A stretch of DNA of 64,000 bases from Pseudomonas orientalis (GCF_002934065.1 NZ_CP018049.1:3098501-3162500), one strand, 5' to 3'; shown: positions 8,857-17,812, counted from the first letter of the stretch. The notes: generated by a model not told the origin, from the sequence alone. Numbers and translations are program-made.

Positions 8857-9585
8857 TTACTTGGGCAATTGCAGGAATGCGGTTTGGCCGTGCTTGCGCT
8901 GGTAGTCGCGCTTCTGCTCGGAGGTCATTTCGGAGCGCTTGAATGCAGCCTGGCCGCCGCCCCCGCCCGGGGCTTGTGTTCCTGAAGCCCTTGGCCACAG
9001 GTGGGGTGCGCTTTCGCGCAGAGATTCCGCCCATTCGAGCGGGGTCAGAGGGGTCTTGCCGTCTTTGCCGAGGATGGTCTGGCCGGACTCATCCACAGCT
9101 ACCGCTTCGCCATCTTCATTCAGCGTGAACACGCCTTTGGCGCGCAGGATGATGTCGTCCGTGGCTTCAGGGATCGCACCAGCCTTCAATGCAGCGCTGC
9201 GCACCGCGTCCCCCAGGACTTTGCCCTGGAACTTGGCTGCGAAGGACTCAGCCTTCTCCGCGCGCGCGCTGACGGTCTTCAACTGCTTGTCGTATTCGCC
9301 ACGCAAGCGTTCGGTGCGCTTATTGAACACCTCGTCCACCTTGCCCTCTGTCAGCAGCTTGGTTTCCTCGTCTTGGCCGGCACGGCTGAGTAGTCCTTTG
9401 ACGGCATCGATGTCGATGCCTTCGAACTGGGTCTCGAACTGGGTCAGCTTGCCGGACGTTTCTTTCAGCTTGCCCAGCAGCTCGTTGTTTTTGGACTTCA
9501 GCCCAGTCACGGAGGCTTCAACGGCAGTCGCGATAGCGGCCTTGATTGCCGGGTTTTCCAGGTCGATTTCGTTTTCTTCTGCCAC
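8857..9585 (-). CDS. Capsid scaffolding protein
   Basis: The product has a long charged coiled-coil region (KSKNNELLGKLKETSGKLTQFE and after) and a basic C-terminus (MTSEQKRDYQRKHGQ), as in phage scaffold proteins that bind capsid through a C-terminal helix. A GTG at 9585 preceded by AAGGGG gives 242 residues; an upstream in-frame ATG at 9627 would add 14 residues overlapping a terminator-proximal region. It ends 12 bases before the capsid gene. Confidence 0.78.
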   Translation of the reverse strand: MAEENEIDLENPAIKAAIATAVEASVTGLKSKNNELLGKLKETSGKLTQFETQFEGIDIDAVKGLLSRAGQDEETKLLTEGKVDEVFNKRTERLRGEYDKQLKTVSARAEKAESFAAKFQGKVLGDAVRSAALKAGAIPEATDDIILRAKGVFTLNEDGEAVAVDESGQTILGKDGKTPLTPLEWAESLRESAPHLWPRASGTQAPGGGGGQAAFKRSEMTSEQKRDYQRKHGQTAFLQLPK

Positions 9586-9628
9586 GTTGATGCACCCCTT
9601 GGGTTTGGTCGCCCGCTTTGCAGGCAAT

Positions 9629-9648
9629 AAAAAACCGCCCGGAGGCGG
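9629..9648 (-). terminator. Intrinsic terminator before the scaffold gene
   Basis: On the minus strand CCGCC pairs with GGCGG over a TCCG tetraloop and is followed by TTTTTT. This is a compact, convincing terminator between the gp7-like gene and the scaffold gene. Confidence 0.7.
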
Positions 9649-9666
9649 CTGATTGAATTTGTTCGG

Positions 9667-10752
9667 TTAGATCCCTGCTCGCTCGAAGGCCAGCGGCTCC
9701 AGCCCCTTCATCTGCACCAGAGTCAGCGGCGCAAAGTTGCGATCAAGCTGCAGCTCAGTGAAGCGCTCGACGGTCAACCCGCCCTCCCGGAACAGCTTGC
9801 CCCGTACAGGTCCGATAGCCACGTCCTGGAACGATGCCGGTTGCTGCTGGAGCCAGTGGTAGTAATCCAGATCAGCATTGACCTGTTGCCCGCCATTGGC
9901 ACCGACAGAAGCCCGCGTAGCGCCTTTGGCGAACATTGCGCTGAGCCTGGTCAGTAGGATGAAGGTGGTACGGCAGTTCGGGTGGAATGGCGGCCTTGGG
10001 CCTGAATCCACCGGAAACTTACGCTTGTCCATTGAGCGGCACTGCTGGCTGGTCTTGCTATCCAGCGTGGCGACCATCTGGATCTCTTCCACGATATCCG
10101 TGTTTGCCTTGGCCACCTCCATCCGCGCCTGGGAAGACACATGCTGGATGGCGGTGTGAACGACAGTACTGGCATTGCGGTTGGTAGTTGCCAAGATTCC
10201 GTCTTTGTACCCTGCGGCTTTGGTACCGCGAATGCTCTTGATGATCTGGAAGTTCGTCTGCCCTTCGAAGAACCCCTGCCGGATGGTGCCGGTGACGCGC
10301 TCACGTTCGGCGCCGGTCCAGCTCTTGATGAAGGTTTTCAACAGCTTGCCGCCACCGGTACCGCGCACGCTGAGCGGATTCGTCAGCACCGCGGTGCGGA
10401 TTGCAGCAGCCGTAGGCGCGACTACATCCAGCGACACGCCGACCGGTGCTGACCTGGCAATGCTGGTCGCCTCGAACTCAGCCTCGTAATTGGCGATGTC
10501 CACCAGGTCGAGATTCAGTTGCGCGCTGTAACGGTCCAAGATGCCCAACAGTAGGCTATCCACTTCCTTCAGCAAAGCTTCAAGGCGCTTGACGTTATAC
10601 TCTGTTAGGTCCGACTGGGTGAGCCTGTCACGGATTGAGCGGTCGATCTCCTTGAGGAAGGGAGCGAACTTGCCCACCTCCCCTGCCTTGAGTTTTTCGA
10701 GGAAGACGGCGTGCCGGATGGTCGCGTCAAGTGCTGCCTGGTTCGCTGCCAT
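9667..10752 (-). CDS. Head morphogenesis protein, SPP1 gp7 / Mu gpF family
   Basis: This 361-residue minor head protein follows the portal gene, as SPP1 gp7 does. The N-terminal half is helical; the C-terminal domain carries the family signature ASTVVHTAIQHVSSQARMEV and a cysteine/histidine cluster (SQQCRSMDKRKF, PPFHPNCRTTF). Family members act in procapsid assembly or DNA ejection. Its first 26 bases overlap the portal gene end. Confidence 0.88.
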   Translation of the reverse strand: MAANQAALDATIRHAVFLEKLKAGEVGKFAPFLKEIDRSIRDRLTQSDLTEYNVKRLEALLKEVDSLLLGILDRYSAQLNLDLVDIANYEAEFEATSIARSAPVGVSLDVVAPTAAAIRTAVLTNPLSVRGTGGGKLLKTFIKSWTGAERERVTGTIRQGFFEGQTNFQIIKSIRGTKAAGYKDGILATTNRNASTVVHTAIQHVSSQARMEVAKANTDIVEEIQMVATLDSKTSQQCRSMDKRKFPVDSGPRPPFHPNCRTTFILLTRLSAMFAKGATRASVGANGGQQVNADLDYYHWLQQQPASFQDVAIGPVRGKLFREGGLTVERFTELQLDRNFAPLTLVQMKGLEPLAFERAGI

Positions 10753-12145
10753 CTACTTTGTCCTCGTCGTCCAGCCCAAGGCCATCGCCCTGCTCTTCCA
10801 GCTCGCCATCGATCTGCTTGTCCGTGCGCTCTGGCGCGATCAGCCCAAGCTTGCGCAGGTAAGCCCGCAAGTCAGCCTTGGCGAATCCGCCGTTCTGCCA
10901 CAAGCCAACCAACGCCGTAATCATCTGCGGATCAGCCGTCAGTTCGACGAACTCCTGATTGACCTGGTAACCGACTTTGTTGTCGGCAATGCCCATGTAA
11001 AAGCAACACCACATGAGTGCACGGGTGTAGGCCTCGCTGACGTTGGCAACGCAGCCAGCCAGGACCGACGTGGATGCCGACTGATCGCCGCGGGACTCTG
11101 TAGCGGTCTTGGTAGCAAGCGAAGCCACAACCATCCGAGCGCCGAGTTCGATCATCATCTGGTTTTTGTCGGCCATGGCCTCCTTGACCAGCGTATTGGG
11201 CGTGGGCTGCGCGTAACCGAATGCGCCACCGACAGGTAGCATCATCGGGGCTCTGGAGCCAACATAGATGCCGTTCTTCTCCATCCAGTCGCGCCATTGC
11301 TCATCCAGGCCGCTGATCCACGGTTGAGCCTGCCCGCACCAGAACACGCTGTCTTCGTAGTCAGCGCTGTTCCGGTAATGGCCCAGGTTGATCATGGCGA
11401 TGTCGTATAGCGGCGATTCGTCGATGCTTGGGTCGTTGTTCTGCGCGCCGACGAAGGTGAACGGGATCTCCTTGAGACGCCCGGTAACGCCTTCCGGCCT
11501 GAACTCTTCGATGACCGCCAGCGGCCCGCCACCTTTCGGCCCGGACCGACGCCAGACCCGGCACACAAACCCGTCATCCTCTAGCGCCAGCTCCCGGTAC
11601 TGCTCAGCCGTTTTGTAGCCGAACCCGTCGGGAATCTCCGGCGACTCGCGCAGCACCACCAGGGTCAGCACGCTATGGCCGTTCACCATGCCGGTGCGCC
11701 AGTTGATGATGTCCTCGGCGCAGTACGACAGGATCACCGAGTGCCCGCCGATGCCGTCGTCCTGGTGATAGTCGACGTACAGGCCGTGGCGGCCAGCCTC
11801 AAGCACCTTCTCAAGCGTGCCTTGTGAATGCTGGTAAATGCTCACTCCGGAGCCGTTGGCGTTGTCTTGCAGGTATTCCAGCTTCTTCGGCACCGTGAGG
11901 GTCGGGTCTTTATGGAAAGCCAGGCCCAGCAGCCCGTTACGGGTGTGACCGGTGGCGTTCTTGAACACCGCCCGCTCGCGGTAAGCCCGGTTCCGATCTT
12001 CGTTCTCCGGCGACTTGTCGTGCGCGTTGATGTAAGGCAGCCGATCGACTACCCGGTGCTGGCCGGCGCAGACGTCGCGGACGGTTGCCCAGCGGTCCAG
12101 CACTGCCGTGTATTCCGCCCGCTTGAAGGAGACGTCGTTGCTCAT
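10727..12145 (-). CDS. Portal protein (DUF4055)
   Basis: This 472-residue protein forms the portal ring of the capsid. The start MSNDVSFKRAEYTAVLDRW overlaps the terL stop as ATGA; an open frame extending further upstream lies inside terL and is rejected. LPYINAHDKSPENEDRNRAY and the later YDIAMINLGHYRNSADYEDS segment are typical of DUF4055 portal proteins. The C-terminus is strongly acidic. The operon order terS-terL-portal-gp7 supports the call. Confidence 0.9.
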   Translation of the reverse strand: MSNDVSFKRAEYTAVLDRWATVRDVCAGQHRVVDRLPYINAHDKSPENEDRNRAYRERAVFKNATGHTRNGLLGLAFHKDPTLTVPKKLEYLQDNANGSGVSIYQHSQGTLEKVLEAGRHGLYVDYHQDDGIGGHSVILSYCAEDIINWRTGMVNGHSVLTLVVLRESPEIPDGFGYKTAEQYRELALEDDGFVCRVWRRSGPKGGGPLAVIEEFRPEGVTGRLKEIPFTFVGAQNNDPSIDESPLYDIAMINLGHYRNSADYEDSVFWCGQAQPWISGLDEQWRDWMEKNGIYVGSRAPMMLPVGGAFGYAQPTPNTLVKEAMADKNQMMIELGARMVVASLATKTATESRGDQSASTSVLAGCVANVSEAYTRALMWCCFYMGIADNKVGYQVNQEFVELTADPQMITALVGLWQNGGFAKADLRAYLRKLGLIAPERTDKQIDGELEEQGDGLGLDDEDKVDGSEPGST

Positions 12146-13443
12146 CGGGCGTATCCCATTTTGATAGCGGTGACCGGTTTGATGATCGGGTACTCGCGGT
12201 GGATGAAGTAGCCGCCGGCGTCGTTCGCGTGATCGATGCCGGCGGTTTTGTCTGGCTCCCCATTCGCGCCCCACACCTGCTGCTCCAGGCCGTCGGCATA
12301 GGTTGGGCAGGTGAGCGGGTTGACCAGGTAGCGGCGCTCGCCCTGCGCATTACAGAAGACGGCGTTCATTGCGTTGATTCGATCCTTCACCGGCGGGTTT
12401 GCCGCTGGAGCGATGACCGCGAACCCGGCCTGTTTGAGCATGGCCAGATCGGTGATGCTAGCGTTCACGGACTTGCGCGAATCGCCCGAGGCATCCGGGT
12501 AAATCCTGATCTCGCATGTCTTCTTGAAGTCGTTACCGTCGTGCTCCCAGTAGCGCTCCTTGATGCGACGGATCATATCGGGCGTGTCGTAGCCGTCGAT
12601 CAGCTCATCTACTGCCCTGGGCAGCCCCTGGTCGCGCTTAACGTGCGTGATCGCTGCCATCTTCCCGACGTTGAAGTCCATACCGATGAACAGCGGCTCG
12701 CCGGGCTGCACGGTGTCGAAGCATCCGTTGAGCTTGCGGTCGTACGCAGTGTAAATCGTTCCCGACGTCAGGTTGACGAACTGGCCCTTGAGGTACGCCA
12801 TGATCAGCTGTGGCGGATATGACTCCATCAGGGAGGCGATGTAGTCATCCGGCAGGTTCAGCTCGTTGTCGAACGTGCTGGCCTGCACCAGGCCGTACAT
12901 CTCTTTCAGTGAAGGCTTGTCACGCAGCTGTTTCACAAACTGCAGGAAGACGAACTTGAAGCCCTCCGGCGTCGTGGTGACGTCCACCCCGTTCTTCAGC
13001 CCGGGTAAGTTGTAGCGCATCCGGGCGATGATCTTGCGCCAAGCCTGCTGCGCCTTGACTGCGGTCAGCACGTCCAGCTCATCCACAAGAGCTTGGCCGA
13101 TTTTGAAACCGACAATCGTCTGCGGCTTCTCCATCGACCGGCAAATCACGGTGCCGCGGTACTGCCGGCCGCTGTAGATGTGAACCTCGTGGTTCGCCTG
13201 GTTGATCTTGGTCTTCAGCCCCCAGTCGTAGGCAACCTCATCCATGGTCGGATAGAAGATGTCCCGGATCTGCGGGTAAGTCGGTGCGAAGTAGCCAGCG
13301 TTGACGCCAGGCCACTCCATGAAGTGCTTGCTCAGCGCCGAACAGCCCACCCAGGTCTTACCTGATCCGAAACCGGCAACGAACGCACGGAATTTGTGGG
13401 GCAGCGTGAGGAACTGAGCCTGCGGAACGTTAAGGCTCGGCAT
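12142..13443 (-). CDS. Terminase large subunit
   Basis: The 433-residue packaging motor has a Walker A-like GFGSGKT at residues 24-30 and a Walker B-like ALVDELD at 118-124. A C-terminal nuclease region starts near IGMDFNVGKMAAITHV, with later acidic residues in DASGDS and DHANDAG. The start at 13443 follows GAGGA; the first few codons overlap the terS end by 14 bases. The family is the HK97/P22-type TerL with an ATPase and RNase H-like nuclease. Confidence 0.93.
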   Translation of the reverse strand: MPSLNVPQAQFLTLPHKFRAFVAGFGSGKTWVGCSALSKHFMEWPGVNAGYFAPTYPQIRDIFYPTMDEVAYDWGLKTKINQANHEVHIYSGRQYRGTVICRSMEKPQTIVGFKIGQALVDELDVLTAVKAQQAWRKIIARMRYNLPGLKNGVDVTTTPEGFKFVFLQFVKQLRDKPSLKEMYGLVQASTFDNELNLPDDYIASLMESYPPQLIMAYLKGQFVNLTSGTIYTAYDRKLNGCFDTVQPGEPLFIGMDFNVGKMAAITHVKRDQGLPRAVDELIDGYDTPDMIRRIKERYWEHDGNDFKKTCEIRIYPDASGDSRKSVNASITDLAMLKQAGFAVIAPAANPPVKDRINAMNAVFCNAQGERRYLVNPLTCPTYADGLEQQVWGANGEPDKTAGIDHANDAGGYFIHREYPIIKPVTAIKMGYAR

Positions 13444-13891
13444 TCGGCTTCCTCGCATCCACCACGTCTACCTGGATGCGGGTCGGGATCACCGGTTCGT
13501 CGCCCGCCTCTTCCTTCCTGGCCCGGTTGACGTAAATGTCACCGGTTTCTTTCGCGGCTTGCTCGAGGATCTGCAGGGCTAGGCCGATGTTCTTCATCGA
13601 CTCGGCCTTCTCCACAAAACGGTTCATGGCACGCAGACGGAAGGCGCGGTTAGCGATCGGAATATCGACAGTCTCTTCCCGGAAGCGCTTGCGGCACTCT
13701 TCAAAAAACGTCTTCCACTTCTGCCCGAGGTCCCGACCGGAATACTTGGTTGGGTCGTATCGCTCACACAGTTGGCGGGACACCTCAATGCCGTATTGCT
13801 CCTTGACGGCCTGGCAAACCTGACTGGGAGTATCGAAGCAGGCCAGGGCTTGGACAATAAAGGCCTTCACCTCATCTTTCAGGGCTGCCAT
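13430..13891 (-). CDS. Terminase small subunit (DUF2280)
   Basis: This 153-residue protein begins MAALKDEVKAFIVQALACFD, characteristic of DUF2280, followed by a helix-turn-helix-like TPSQVCQAVKEQYGIEVSRQ. It sits immediately upstream of terL, so recognition of the packaging site is inferred. A TTG six codons earlier is an alternative start, but neither start has a strong ribosome site. Confidence 0.85.
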   Translation of the reverse strand: MAALKDEVKAFIVQALACFDTPSQVCQAVKEQYGIEVSRQLCERYDPTKYSGRDLGQKWKTFFEECRKRFREETVDIPIANRAFRLRAMNRFVEKAESMKNIGLALQILEQAAKETGDIYVNRARKEEAGDEPVIPTRIQVDVVDARKPNAEP

Positions 13892-13922
13892 AGATTTGTT
13901 TTCCGTCAAGGGCTGTCAAGGA

Positions 13923-14537
13923 TTAAGCCAGCTTGAGCAGACAGGTTCCGCAGGCCCTCGCAATGTTCAATTTCCCCACCTCAGCAGGACTGTTTGCAGC
14001 ATCCACCAACGCTTGAACGTCAGGGCTCGCACCGTAGCGGCGGACCACACCGACGAACTCTTCGACGTCGTGACCGCGCATCTCAAGCTTGGGCGCCCCT
14101 TCCTTGGTAAAGGCTGGCTGTCCGTACTTATCCATGGCGTGGGCGATGTGATACAGCTCATGCTCTACCAGGGCACAGAAGTCGGTGTCGCTGCACTGGG
14201 CGCAGTAGTCAGCAGCCAGAGTGATGATGAAGGCCGGCACATCGCCGAACCAATCACGCATCTGCTGCTCCATTCGGGCTTTCTGCCAGCCACCCGCGCG
14301 GAACGCTACCTGCTCGGCTTGGCCCAGGACGGTACGGCCCTGCTTGGCGAAGCTCGACGACGCCCACATAACCCGGATGTCTGCATCCAGTAGGTGGGCA
14401 TGGTCTTCGTTGTGAATGCTGCCGGTGTCGGCAAGGATCTCTGCTTGGAGCCATTCCAACACCTCGGGAGCAGGAGTAATGCGAACGCCAAAGTCGGACA
14501 ATTCAAGCAGCGATAATGGCGGCATTGGTCGACTCAT
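13923..14537 (-). CDS. Putative phage metallopeptidase
   Basis: This 204-residue protein has a zinc-protease motif H126-E-L-Y-H130, preceded by CSDTDFCALVE and followed by a further histidine, as in the phage-associated putative metallopeptidase family. The start at 14537 is preceded by AGAAGGG. It lies just upstream of terS in the late operon. No substrate is known; a role in head maturation or lysis is only a guess from position. Confidence 0.75.
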   Translation of the reverse strand: MSRPMPPLSLLELSDFGVRITPAPEVLEWLQAEILADTGSIHNEDHAHLLDADIRVMWASSSFAKQGRTVLGQAEQVAFRAGGWQKARMEQQMRDWFGDVPAFIITLAADYCAQCSDTDFCALVEHELYHIAHAMDKYGQPAFTKEGAPKLEMRGHDVEEFVGVVRRYGASPDVQALVDAANSPAEVGKLNIARACGTCLLKLA

Positions 14538-14612
14538 ATCGTGCCCTTCTCTTGCCGTCTTGCAAGCTTGCGGGTATTCATGAACGGTTTTCTTATTTAA
14601 CAAAGAGAGATC

Positions 14613-14945
14613 ATGAATACGTTTTTTACGGTCTTCGCGGCCGGGGTAATGCCAATAATGGCAATCGTTCTTGTAGTCCTAGCATATCGACACAACATGA
14701 AGAAATGGCGAGCAAGGATTGACGCAGAGCTGCAAACAGCTTTGGACGAGCTGGGAGTTAGCGCTTACACATTGATCGTGGACAAGCTGACTTCGCCTAG
14801 CACTGACAGAACAGCTGACGTCTACCGTATCCTGCACGACGATCACGACCATTATTTCCTGTTCATGAAAATCGGAGAGCAACCCGCGGTGCTCAAACCT
14901 CTAAGCAAGGAGCGAGCCTTAATGGCGGCAAGGATGAATGGATAA
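14613..14945 (+). CDS. Small membrane-anchored protein (plus-strand cargo gene)
   Basis: This 110-residue protein is encoded against the late operon between the metallopeptidase and the holin pair. Residues 4-25 (FFTVFAAGVMPIMAIVLVVLAY) form a single membrane helix, followed by a basic stretch and a soluble domain (HDDHDHYFLFMKIGEQPAVL). AGAGAG precedes the start. Divergence from the metallopeptidase gene and opposite orientation fit a moron. Function unknown. Confidence 0.65.
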   Translation: MNTFFTVFAAGVMPIMAIVLVVLAYRHNMKKWRARIDAELQTALDELGVSAYTLIVDKLTSPSTDRTADVYRILHDDHDHYFLFMKIGEQPAVLKPLSKERALMAARMNG

Positions 14946-14974
14946 GCTGGTTGACTGAGCAGTAACCCTAGTCT

Positions 14975-15008
14975 GCGCCACGTTCTAGCGCATTCGAAAA
15001 CGTGGCGC
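14975..15008. repeat. Dispersed palindrome, copy 1
   Basis: GCGCCACG and CGTGGCGC arms are separated by 18 bases that include GAAAA before the right arm. The copy lies between two convergent genes. Three other copies occur in the prophage. Confidence 0.75.
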
Positions 15009-15011
15009 GGA

Positions 15012-15356
15012 TTATTGCTTCCTGCGGTCGATGCCACCCGGCGCCTTGTCGCAGCCCAAGCAATGTTCACAGCTCAGGTTCCGGCAGAGCCAGGATTTAA
15101 CAGGCTGCCAGTATGTGACCATAAAGATGTGGCGGGCACCGGCGAGGGCCAGGGAGACGTGCAATGTCAGGCCAGCGGTGCTCGGGCCGAAGAAGACATT
15201 CTGGCTGCGCACCGACACAACGAAACCGGTGATGGCGATCGTGGTGTAGATCAGCTTCCCAAGAATGCCGTCCCTCACCTTGCCGCTCAGTACGCACCAG
15301 GTGGCCCACAGCGCGATAAGGCCGCAGGCGATGGAGTTGATCAGTTCAAGATTCAT
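15012..15356 (-). CDS. Putative holin-associated membrane protein
   Basis: The 114-residue product has about three membrane segments: residues 5-24 (LINSIACGLIALWATWCVL), about 32-50 (GKLIYTTIAITGFVVSV) and about 60-85. A cysteine-rich basic tail (WLCRNLSCEHCLGC) follows. Its start overlaps the end of the upstream membrane gene as ATGA. A tandem pair of small membrane proteins just before terS suggests a holin pair or holin and regulator; this is inference, since no endolysin is visible in the window. Confidence 0.6.
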   Translation of the reverse strand: MNLELINSIACGLIALWATWCVLSGKVRDGILGKLIYTTIAITGFVVSVRSQNVFFGPSTAGLTLHVSLALAGARHIFMVTYWQPVKSWLCRNLSCEHCLGCDKAPGGIDRRKQ

Positions 15357-15691
15357 GGTGGATTGCCTCCCCCGAACCGCTGGCGGATAAGCGCCCAGAG
15401 GTCAGCGGCTTTGATGGCTCGGTTGATTGCTGCCAGGAGCGAGCCGCCGAACGTGCCCAGCAAGAAACCGATGCCGGCGACGATCTTGGGCTCGGTGACA
15501 TTCAGGTAGGCGCTGACCATGCTCGTCAGGTACAGAGAGCAGGCCACCCCAGTGACCAAGAACACCATCCAAGCGCGCCAGTCGGACAAGTCGTCCTTAT
15601 GCCACCAGCTCGCAACGACAGCCCCAATGAGACCCGCAATCAACAATTCGAACCTGTCGATCTTGTCGAGCAGGCGCTGTAGATACTCCAT
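15353..15691 (-). CDS. Putative holin
   Basis: This 112-residue protein starts at 15691 (MEYLQRLLDKIDRFELLIAG), preceded by ACGGAGT. Three hydrophobic segments are visible: LLIAGLIGAVVASWW, WMVFLVTGVACSLYLTSMVSA and IVAGIGFLLGTFGGSLLAAI. The tail is short and basic. Size and topology fit a class I holin. It is the first gene after a strong late-side terminator, a position like that of lambda lysis genes after tR'. Confidence 0.62.
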   Translation of the reverse strand: MEYLQRLLDKIDRFELLIAGLIGAVVASWWHKDDLSDWRAWMVFLVTGVACSLYLTSMVSAYLNVTEPKIVAGIGFLLGTFGGSLLAAINRAIKAADLWALIRQRFGGGNPP

Positions 15692-15776
15692 GCGCTCGAC
15701 TCCGTGGGGCATGTTTGGGAATTGAATCGGCTCACACAGCACTCCCAGCTCGGAGCAATGGGTGTGGTGGAGCCGA

Positions 15777-15808
15777 AAACGAAAAGGCCCCGATCATGTC
15801 GAGGCCCT
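15777..15808 (-). terminator. Terminator upstream of the lysis/packaging operon
   Basis: On the minus strand GGCCTCGA pairs with TCGGGGCC (one G-T pair) over a 5-base loop and is followed by TTTTCGTTTTC. It lies before the holin gene, so late transcription must start after it or read through it. Confidence 0.65.
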
Positions 15809-16035
15809 GAATAGGTGCGCGGTCTTTCCCGCAGTCATCCAAAGACCATTCCAGCGTCCACGCCCAAATGCATCGATCTCGCTAATCTGGTCTCGCGCCA
15901 CCTCGGAAGCACAGTGAGATCAGGATGCACGGGCTGCCGGTTTTTCCCCCAGCGCCGCACTACTGGCTCATCAGCGTCCAGGCCTAACAGAAGGAAGCCT
16001 CGGGAACGACGGAGCTTGATCCTTCCCCCACAAAA
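15809..16035. other. Gene-poor segment between two minus-strand terminators
   Basis: No convincing gene is seen. A 75-codon minus-strand frame (15835-16062) is open, but it begins with TTG inside the upstream terminator and has no ribosome site. The segment is about 225 bases long and bounded by terminators on both sides, which resembles the pR'-tR' interval of lambda. No clear -10/-35 pair was found by eye. Confidence 0.4.
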
Positions 16036-16062
16036 AAACCCGACATGATAGTCGGGCTTCAA
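16036..16062 (-). terminator. Strong terminator after the LOV kinase gene
   Basis: On the minus strand CCCGAC pairs with GTCGGG over a 6-base loop (TATCAT), followed by TTTTTTT. It would end transcription of the LOV histidine kinase gene. Confidence 0.8.
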
Positions 16063-16123
16063 AGGACTCGTTTCATTCAGCAGCTAAAAAGCCGCATGGT
16101 TATTGATGCATAGATAACAAGAA

Positions 16124-17719
16124 TTAAATGCCACCTGGAGAATCCAGGATCTGCCTGACTTTACGAGCGAGGTCGTGAGGCAGATACGGCTTCGATATCA
16201 CTTCAAATTCCGATCCACCTGCATCCGTGCGCTCGATGGAGTTTTCTGCATAACCGGTAGTAAGCAATACCTTGGTCTTCGGCATGCGTCTCCTGACCTC
16301 TCTCGCCAGCATTACCCCATTCATACCACCAGGCATGATTAAATCTGTGAAAAGAAGATCGTACTTTTCGCCGGCTTCGTATCGCTTTAACGCCTCACGC
16401 GCATTCAGCGATATTTCAGTAGTGTACCCGTAATCCTCAAGCACCATCTTAACTAGCTCAGCAACGTCTGGACGATCTTCTACGATCAGGACCTTTTCAG
16501 TACCATCCTCATAGTCAGACTTCTGCCTATTCTCCTCGGGCGTAACGGAAGCCGTATCAACAGGGAAGTACAAGCGAAGGGTTGTGCCAATACCTTCTTC
16601 TGAATAGATCCGAGCTACCCCACCGGACTGCTTGGCAAAACCATAAACCATAGACAATCCCAATCCAGATCCTTTGCCCTCATCTTTGGTGGTAAAAAAT
16701 GGATCCATCACCCTATCGCGAATCGTTGAAGGCATACCAATGCCGTTGTCCGTTACCGATATGCTTACATAAGAGCCTGGGAAAAGTCCTTCGTAGGATG
16801 TGGCCAAGTCTCGAATACTGACGTTTCTTGTTTCAATGAATACTTTCGGATTATTACGACCTATCAATGCATCGCGCGCATTGATAAAGATATTCAGGAG
16901 CGCCATTTCCGCTTGAGTAGGATCGATTCGGCAATTTTGTAACGAATCGTCTAGATCAAGTTCTATCCTGACGCCACTACCAAATGTCCGCTCAATCAGC
17001 GGCTCTACGAGTCCAACCAGGGTGTTTAAATTCAAAACCCGACCTTGCAGCTTTTGCTTTCGCGAAAAAGCCAATAGCTGCTTCGTCAGTGTACTGGCCT
17101 TCTCGACTGCAGATTTTGCGTGGAAAGCGCTCTTTTTGATCCGCTCTAGGTTTGCTTCAGGCTTTTCGACAGCACTACCAATTAGATCGACATAGCCGCC
17201 TATGACCTGGAGGAGATTGTTGAAGTCATGCGCGATCCCGCCGGTGAGCTGGCCAAGCGCTTCCATTTTCTGAGCTTGTCTCAGCCCTTCCTCTGCATCG
17301 CGTCGTCGGCTCACGTCCAACTGCGAGGCAAAGAAATAAATCAAATCGCCCTTTTCGTTATAAATAGGAGATATGAACAACGCGTTCCAAAAGCTGCTGC
17401 CATCTTTTCTGTAATTCAGAATCTCAGTGGAGAACTCTTGCTTCGCTTTTATGGCGTTCCTGATAGAGGTTACGACGTCCCTATCGGTATCCACCCCTTG
17501 GAGAAAACGACAATTTTTGCCAAAAATCTCGTCGTGCTCGTAACCCGTCATCTCCAAAAAAGCTTGATTGGCGAAAATTATCGGGTTGTTTGGCGAATTG
17601 GGGTCCGTGACGATCATCGGCATGCGAGTCGTTTCAACAGCAGCGAAAAAAATATCTTTAGGGTGGTCAGATATATCGGCAGAGACATTATCGTCTACCC
17701 GAAGGTCTTTATGCGGCAC
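16124..17719 (-). CDS. LOV-domain hybrid histidine kinase (blue-light sensor)
   Basis: This 531-residue protein has a LOV photosensor at residues 25-140: GKNCRFLQ with photoactive Cys70, flavin-contact Asn102 and Asn112, and Gln133 in ASQLDVS. A HisKA domain follows with phosphoacceptor His164 (GGIAHDFNN), then a HATPase domain with N-box Asn280, DNGIGM at 324-329 and GKGSGLGL at 348-355. A C-terminal receiver has Asp415, phosphoacceptor Asp459 (TDLIMPGG), Thr488 and Lys510. All key residues are present. The plan matches the LOV-HK-receiver kinase of Pseudomonas syringae. GTG start follows GGAGG by 5 bases. The gene stands alone between two terminators inside the prophage, so it is probably cargo with its own promoter. 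Confidence 0.92.
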   Translation of the reverse strand: MPHKDLRVDDNVSADISDHPKDIFFAAVETTRMPMIVTDPNSPNNPIIFANQAFLEMTGYEHDEIFGKNCRFLQGVDTDRDVVTSIRNAIKAKQEFSTEILNYRKDGSSFWNALFISPIYNEKGDLIYFFASQLDVSRRRDAEEGLRQAQKMEALGQLTGGIAHDFNNLLQVIGGYVDLIGSAVEKPEANLERIKKSAFHAKSAVEKASTLTKQLLAFSRKQKLQGRVLNLNTLVGLVEPLIERTFGSGVRIELDLDDSLQNCRIDPTQAEMALLNIFINARDALIGRNNPKVFIETRNVSIRDLATSYEGLFPGSYVSISVTDNGIGMPSTIRDRVMDPFFTTKDEGKGSGLGLSMVYGFAKQSGGVARIYSEEGIGTTLRLYFPVDTASVTPEENRQKSDYEDGTEKVLIVEDRPDVAELVKMVLEDYGYTTEISLNAREALKRYEAGEKYDLLFTDLIMPGGMNGVMLAREVRRRMPKTKVLLTTGYAENSIERTDAGGSEFEVISKPYLPHDLARKVRQILDSPGGI

Positions 17720-17787
17720 ACATGCCTCCAGCCAAAATAGAAGTCGTATGAGTTACTGATTCTACTCAAATTTCTTTCGGCTGGAAA

Positions 17788-17812
17788 AAAACCCGGCGAG
17801 TGGCCGGGTTCA
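17788..17812 (-). terminator. Strong terminator after the early minus-strand operon
   Basis: On the minus strand CCCGGC pairs with GCCGGG over a 5-base loop and is followed by TTTTTTT. It separates the ninB/ninG operon from the LOV kinase gene. Confidence 0.8.

Noticed and set aside
7834..8985. 383-codon plus-strand open frame across the capsid gene
   Set aside because: It is antisense to the clear capsid gene, has no ribosome site and shows a random-like composition.
10727..12274. Extended 515-codon form of the portal gene
   Set aside because: The added N-terminal part is an arginine-rich shadow of terL; the ATGA overlap start at 12145 fits better.
15835..16062. 75-codon minus-strand frame between terminators
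   Set aside because: The TTG start lies in the terminator stem, there is no ribosome site, and the first residues are simply the translated hairpin.
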